Shown here: piece after piece, positions 59,690-64,000 of the stretch | Layout: every line of letters begins with the position of its first letter | Numbering within the stretch: the stretch's first letter is position 1 | DNA from: Limnoperna fortunei | Taxonomy: Eukaryota > Mollusca > Bivalvia > Mytilida > Modiolidae | Assembly (NCBI GenBank): GCA_944474755.1 | Contig: OX104115.1 | Location: 51,836,648 to 51,900,647 of the forward strand | DNA: 64,000 nt | Direction: 5' to 3' | Notes under the pieces: model-generated | Told to the model about the DNA's origin: nothing | The model's database searches: none | What the model saw: the letters and a program-made list of their open reading frames with translations, nothing else | Position numbers and translations under genes: made by a program

Positions 59690-60360
59690 CAATATATATT
59701 GATCTTAAACTTTCTCACTCCAACTGAATTCAAAACTTCCATACATAGCACCAACCATCCCCCACCCGGGGACGTGCTGTTACTTGGCTTTGCTCAAATA
59801 TCCCAACAAAATGTTATCTTTTATTGATCTTGAACTTTCTCGGATCACATCTATTAGTCATTACATAAGGGAGTACTGTACAGTTGTCAGTAAGGTCATT
59901 CGTTGGTTCGTCGGTGTCTATATTTTTTACCCTGTATTTCTGATGATTCAGAAATCCGCTGGATAGATATATTATATGGATGTCACAATACTTAGACGTT
60001 TGTATATATATAAGTATAAAGGAAGCTACCAACTAGTACACTTACTAAGTATCGGATCGCCAACATGACGATACTGCATAAACAAAAAATAATATATAAG
60101 TCAAGAGGATTATGCAACGATACAAATATAGAGATGTTTCTACTATAAAATAAATATATTAATAAATATGACAAAATTTTCGACCAACTGATGGCCTTCT
60201 TCAGTGTAAATATCAATCTATAAATAAACGATGAAATTTGGTTATTGATACATCAGCATCCGGTGGTGACGTAACCGGGTCTGATTTTATTGATCTTAAA
60301 CTTTCTCGGATCATATCTATTAGTCATTACATAAGGGAGTACTGTACAGTTGTCAGTATA
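59690..60360 (+). repeat. Repeat cluster in intron E9-E10
   Basis: About 76-80 bp at 59818-59893 (TATTGATCTTGAACTTTCTC to GTACAGTTGTCAGTA) recurs at 60281-60356 in the same orientation. Between them, 59928-60008 is the reverse complement of 21505-21580, and 60020-60060 matches part of the hairpin at 34489. These look like parts of the element(s) associated with the Penelope-like fragment that follows. Confidence 0.6.
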
Positions 60361-60543
60361 AACCATCTAATCTTTAACTTCTTGATAGTCATGAATTTAT
60401 TATTTATTTATATTTAGAATGATATTTATTGTTTTTTGTTTATTCCATTAGGGTGTAAGAGCAGAGCTCTTTAATCCAGAATCTCTCTCGGGCCTCCATT
60501 TCAGAGTCTCACCATTTGCAGTTTTGCTAGATAATTGGGATTT

Positions 60544-61489
60544 TTATGTGTTGTCGGGCAGTCTGATGTTTTGGCTTACGGGCAGAAACTGTTTCATAGT
60601 TAGGTCACTTCTGTGACCATTCAGTCGTGTGTGGAATGGCTGTTTGGAATCGCCGACATATTGTAAGCTACAGATGGGGCACTCAAGAATGTAAATGACA
60701 TTCGAGCTTTTGCAGTTAACAGTAGTGAATATTTTGTACTGTTTATCTGTGACTTTGCTGTTAAATGTAGACAAGGGTTCCATATGTTTCCTACATTTGC
60801 AGCGTTTGTCACCACAAGACTGACTTCTGCCAGCGGCAGTGCTGGGCTTTGAAATCTCTGCTCGTAAAAATAAGTTGCGGAGATTGTTGTGTTGCTTAAA
60901 CGCAACCATGGGGGGCTCTGGAAAGATTCTTGACAACCTGGGATTTTTTTCAATAGATTTCCAATGTTCACGAATGGTGCTAATCGTGTTTTTCAAACAG
61001 GGCGGGGGGGGGGGGTAAGTTAGTACGCAGGGAACTCTATTGCATTTCGTTTTTTCTGTGTATTGAAGAAGGGTACTCCTCGATGTCTGCTGTACTTTTT
61101 GGAAATTCTTTTTGATGTTATTATTTCTTTACCCCTTTCTTCTAAGGTGACCTTTAATTTTCCTAGTCTCCTTTTAAACGAATCATCGGTGGAACAGATT
61201 CGTCGGAGTCTAAGAGCTTGACTATAAGGAATACTCTTTGTCACATGAGGAGGATGACAGCTACTAGGTAAAAGGTATTGGTTGGTGTCTGTTGGTTTGG
61301 AATACAGGTCAGTGGACAACTCACCATTTGCGGATAAGGAGCTGGAAGTATCGTGGAAAAATATACGAGATTTTGAGATTTCATAAGTAAATTTGATAGA
61401 GGGATGGATGTTATTGGCACGTGAGATGAAGTTTTGTAATCCCTCATCAGTATGTATCCACTTCATATCAATACTTCCAGCTCCTTATC
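60544..61489 (-). pseudogene. Penelope-like retroelement fragment with GIY-YIG remnant
   Basis: Antisense within intron E9-E10. Upstream part (61466-61020): RT C-terminal region with SRIFFHDTSSSLSANGELST, DLYSKPTDTNQYLLPSSCHP and HVTKSIPYSQALRLRRIC. A poly-G tract at about 61003-61016 breaks the frame. Downstream part (60996-60544): the Cys motif SCGDKRCKCRKHM and a GIY-YIG-like stretch (SSNVIYILECPICSLQYVGD...RLNGHRSDL). The RT palm motifs are missing (5' truncated). At the truncation, 61471-61489 is an inverted copy of 61335-61353 (ATAAGGAGCTGGAAGTAT). Inactive. Confidence 0.85.
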
Positions 61490-61629
61490 AAGAATATTAA
61501 AATCAAGAAACAGCTTGAACAGATAGTTTTTGTTAAAGAATTAAAAAGTAGTGTGTTTAAAAACTACATTTATATCGTTTTTTATGTATCGTAATTTCAA
61601 TATTATATATATATTTTTCAATTATTCAG

Positions 61630-61820
61630 CTGAATGTCAGTGTTTTCCTGGGTTTTATGGTGAACTGTGCTCGATAGTTTTATCTCAAGCGCCATATGTT
61701 GAAAAAGATGCATTTGAGAGTTTATGTGACATAAAGAAGAAAGCGTGTAAAACATTTGTCATACCTGGAAAGGATTTTGTAAATGAATCAAGCCTAACAT
61801 GCAAGTTTACGCCATTTTCG
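61630..61820 (+). CDS. VWDE-like exon E10, second half of EGF
   Basis: Acceptor TTCAATTATTCAG, joined in phase 1 to E9: AECQCFPGFYGELCS closes the EGF module (C-x-C...GFYGxLC). It is followed by APYVEKDAFESLCDIKKKAC and LTCKFTPFS, donor GTAAGT. Intact. Confidence 0.85.
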
Positions 61821-61829
61821 GTAAGTATT

Positions 61830-62454
61830 TTATTTCGTTAAAAACATACAAATCAAGTCATTCATGAGCAAAAGCATATAAACATATGATAATGGCAATA
61901 ATTTGCTACTGCATAATACAAGGTCGTAACTAGACCTTTTCAAGTATGAGGAGGATTGAAAATTGAAGATCGAAGCGCGGTGATTAATTGGGCAAAGGCT
62001 TAAGTCCACCCGAAGCCCTTGCAAAAATATTGCAAAATCATACTTTCTTGGCCATAAATTAATGCCGATTTTAAGACATTTTTTTCTCTTTTCTTTTTCT
62101 TTCTTGTTAGGATACAGTCATTTTGGTTTTATTTTTTGGATAAAAAGTAATATATTAATTAAAAAGTACATAACGTTTCAGCGAACCTGCTAATTACGAA
62201 TTCGAATAAAGAAAACATATCAGATTTATTCAGCTATGTATTTGCATTTTATATCATTTTCAAGAAGTGAAATAAGGAAGTTTTGGAGCGTTGTGAAATC
62301 TGGTTCGACCAATAAGTTTGTTAGCCGCTTTTATACATTCCCGTTGTGTGCTCCCATTAACACATATAAAAACAGATATATTGGTGCGTTTTGGTTACTC
62401 AAGAAATAAAGTTCTAGTGAATGCTATTAATGCTTGTTGTTTTAATTATTTTAG
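61830..62454. other. Intron E10-E11, no other feature seen
   Basis: AT-rich intron sequence. Confidence 0.4.
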
Positions 62455-62713
62455 CTAATATTAAATGGTGCAAGCATAACAGTGGTTGAAGAAATCTACT
62501 TCACATGACGGTACTTACAGCAACTCATTTTATATGTACTGCAGGCTACCCAAATCGAGGAAGAGAAGATCGACAGACGTTTATGTCATTGCCACAGGAT
62601 TTCGTATTTCGGTCTCGAACAATGGAAATAATTATACTGAGCCATTGACAACGCTTATTTATGATTCACTTTGCTACGAATGTAACATTACTTCAATGAC
62701 ATGTAAACAACAG
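62455..62713 (+). pseudogene. VWDE-like exon E11 with probable frame break
   Basis: After the TTATTTTAG acceptor in phase 0 the frame reads LILNGASITVVEEIYFT and meets TGA at about 62506. One base over, the frame is open from there: DGTYSNSFYMYCRLPKSRKR, then STDVYVIATGFRISVSNN to CKQQ and the GTAGTT donor. Either a one-base insertion near 62500 or use of the alternative acceptor GCATAACAG at 62484 explains this. RKRR followed by Ser is a second furin-like site. Confidence 0.6.
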
Positions 62714-63197
62714 GTAGTTTGTGTTCATATTAATTAGATTTACCAATAGAAACGATCAAACGTTATTACATCAAATGGATAAAAGATTTTGATCATCAAC
62801 TTATAGAGTACACTGTACCTTATCATTATTCTTGGGTAGTTGCAGATTAATAACAACACCCTACTTACATTATGATCTAGTTTATAGGTAACTTGACCAT
62901 GGCCGGTGATTGAATTCGGGTCTTCCAACTTACTCCCCCTAACCCAGAAAATAACTTTTAGACTAATATAACTGAACGATTCGTGGTGATCATTACGGAT
63001 TGTTGCAGGACAGTTCTGGTTTTGTGTTTTTCTTCTGTTTTTGTTCATTTGCATCGTTGCTGGACATATGTGAGAATATATGCTACTATAAACTAGTTTG
63101 TTTATTCCCAGAAAACTCGGAACTCATTGAATTCAGAATCGTTCTTTTCACTTGTTCTCAAGTTTTCATTATTTAAATGCATTTTAACTTTTTTTAG

Positions 63198-63222
63198 GAT
63201 TCATGTGCAACAAAAGTGTCAG
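63198..63222 (+). CDS. VWDE-like microexon E12
   Basis: A 25-nt exon between TTTTTTTAG and GTACGT encoding DSCATKVS, phase 1 end. The phase matches E14 directly. Two further acceptor-led frames at 63361-63434 and about 63532-63639 could be optional exons but do not fit the phase cleanly. Confidence 0.55.
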
Positions 63223-63923
63223 GTACGTTTTTTTTAACATATTAAAAAACGCATGCGTAAGCATTTTCAACTGTCATTCTCTGTTGATGAAAAGTAAATA
63301 AAATAAAATTTTCTCTAAAAGCACAACATTCAGTCATTTTTATAATTCTTTATCTTGTAGATGAAAACAGTAAAACTCTAAATTATACAAGAAAGGAGAC
63401 GACTACAATTTACCTAAAGATCAATTTCACCTATGTAGTATATTTATTACAGCTATATCTTTACAGTTAATATCTATTCTTTTGTTCGAATATTTTATGC
63501 ACTCTAAAATGAGTGGTTCATCAATATAGGGTTTTGGTCAAAAAGACATCGACAAAAAACTTGTGCTTTCCTGTCTTTCGTGACCTTACATCAAGTGTAA
63601 CGACTGAAGCAGAATATGTCAACCTCCAGAAAAACCTGGTATCACCCATTTGTTGATAAGGCTTTGTGTTTTATTTTTTTTTCATGCTTGAATGTTAATG
63701 ATTAGTTTTTTAATAGCCATGGCTTTCTAAATTGTTTATGGGTGATTAGTATAATTTACTATTATAATTATTTGTCTTTACTCCATTATGGTTGTTGCTA
63801 GAAATTCTTTATATAGATAATATCGACACACGATGTCTCCTACAGAAACTACGCTAATAAAGGATACGGTTAGAAAATGTCGTTTGACGTTAGCGCATTC
63901 ATTCTTATCTTACCTCTTTTTAG

Positions 63924-64000
63924 AGCCTTTAGATGTACCAAGGACAATTATTTGGATTGGAGTTTGTATAGGAGCTGTTTGTATCATTTTATTAGTTATT
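63924..64000 (+). CDS. VWDE-like exon E14, transmembrane helix (runs off the window)
   Basis: Acceptor CTCTTTTTAG, phase 1. Encodes EPLDVPRT followed by IIWIGVCIGAVCIILLVI, a single hydrophobic helix. The cytoplasmic tail lies beyond the window end. Confidence 0.7.

Larger units (their letters stand above)
51354..64000 (+). pseudogene. VWDE-like gene: von Willebrand D / EGF membrane protein, 5' incomplete, with lesions
   Basis: Overview of the chain of 13 exons, all with AG/GT borders and compatible phases up to E10. Order of modules: a Cys-containing beta-rich segment (E1-E2), a vWD domain (E3-E6, starting CYSYNDPHMKTFDG and ending GLCGIYNGNSNDDF), a linker with a furin-like RAKR (E7), a Cys segment (E8-E9), an EGF module split between E9 and E10, a second Cys segment with RKRR (E11), a microexon (E12) and a transmembrane helix (E14). 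This order fits molluscan VWDE-like type I membrane proteins (family knowledge). Upstream exons are absent because the Ngaro element and palindrome lie immediately 5'. Three coding lesions are visible (E2, E8, E11). Either a pseudogene or a real gene degraded by assembly errors; the long well-preserved frames favour recent or artefactual damage. Confidence 0.75.

Overview
The window is eukaryotic and looks like an AT-rich, repeat-dense animal genome, most probably a bivalve mollusc (inference). The pointers are intron-split genes with GT/AG junctions, tRNA-derived SINEs with a body ending in a (CAAA)-like tail, many hairpin MITEs, a Ngaro-type tyrosine-recombinase retrotransposon, a Penelope-like fragment, and secreted or membrane proteins with D8C, von Willebrand D and EGF modules. 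Almost every long uninterrupted reading frame belongs to a mobile element. Host genes appear only as short exons that can be chained by phase.

Layout. 1-11.7 kb: noncoding, with MITEs, SINEs and a G-rich minisatellite. 11.7-15.4 kb, minus strand: a three-exon gene for a small secreted D8C-like protein (15389-13767), followed by a decayed second copy (12271-11696). 17-31 kb: old inverted and tandem duplications, tRNA-like elements, a broken Ty3-type pol tail, and a family of about 280-bp repeats carrying AGGTCA nuclear-receptor-type half sites. 31.4-52.8 kb: a giant inverted duplication. Its inner arms (34081-38274 and 38313-44250) are separated by only 38 nt. The right arm contains a 200-N gap flanked by a 1543-bp sequence present twice, almost certainly one unresolved contig overlap. 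The right arm is also interrupted by a complete, apparently young Ngaro element (44251-51297, minus strand) with identical 236-bp terminal repeats and SGNH-hydrolase, Gag, RT/RNase H and tyrosine-recombinase ORFs.

51.3-64 kb, plus strand: the 3' part of a gene for a large von Willebrand D/EGF membrane protein (VWDE-like). Its exons are E1 51354-51457, E2 52218-52541, E3 54008-54093, E4 55547-55625, E5 56794-56991, E6 57360-57562, E7 58111-58408, E8 58697-58852, E9 59304-59499, E10 61630-61820, E11 62455-62713, E12 63198-63222 and E14 63924 to beyond the window. Exons B, E1 and E2 of the same gene occur intact on the minus strand in the left arm (33586-31687), but nothing downstream of them follows there. 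The right copy has a 1-nt deletion in E2, an in-frame TGA in E8 and a likely frame break in E11. The locus is therefore either a split pseudogene/paralog pair or a misassembled, collapsed region.

The most interesting parts are the Ngaro element, whose leader carries an array of short palindromes with covarying arms, and the palindrome-linked splitting of the VWDE-like gene. All coordinates and joins were read by eye; no alignment or database search was run.
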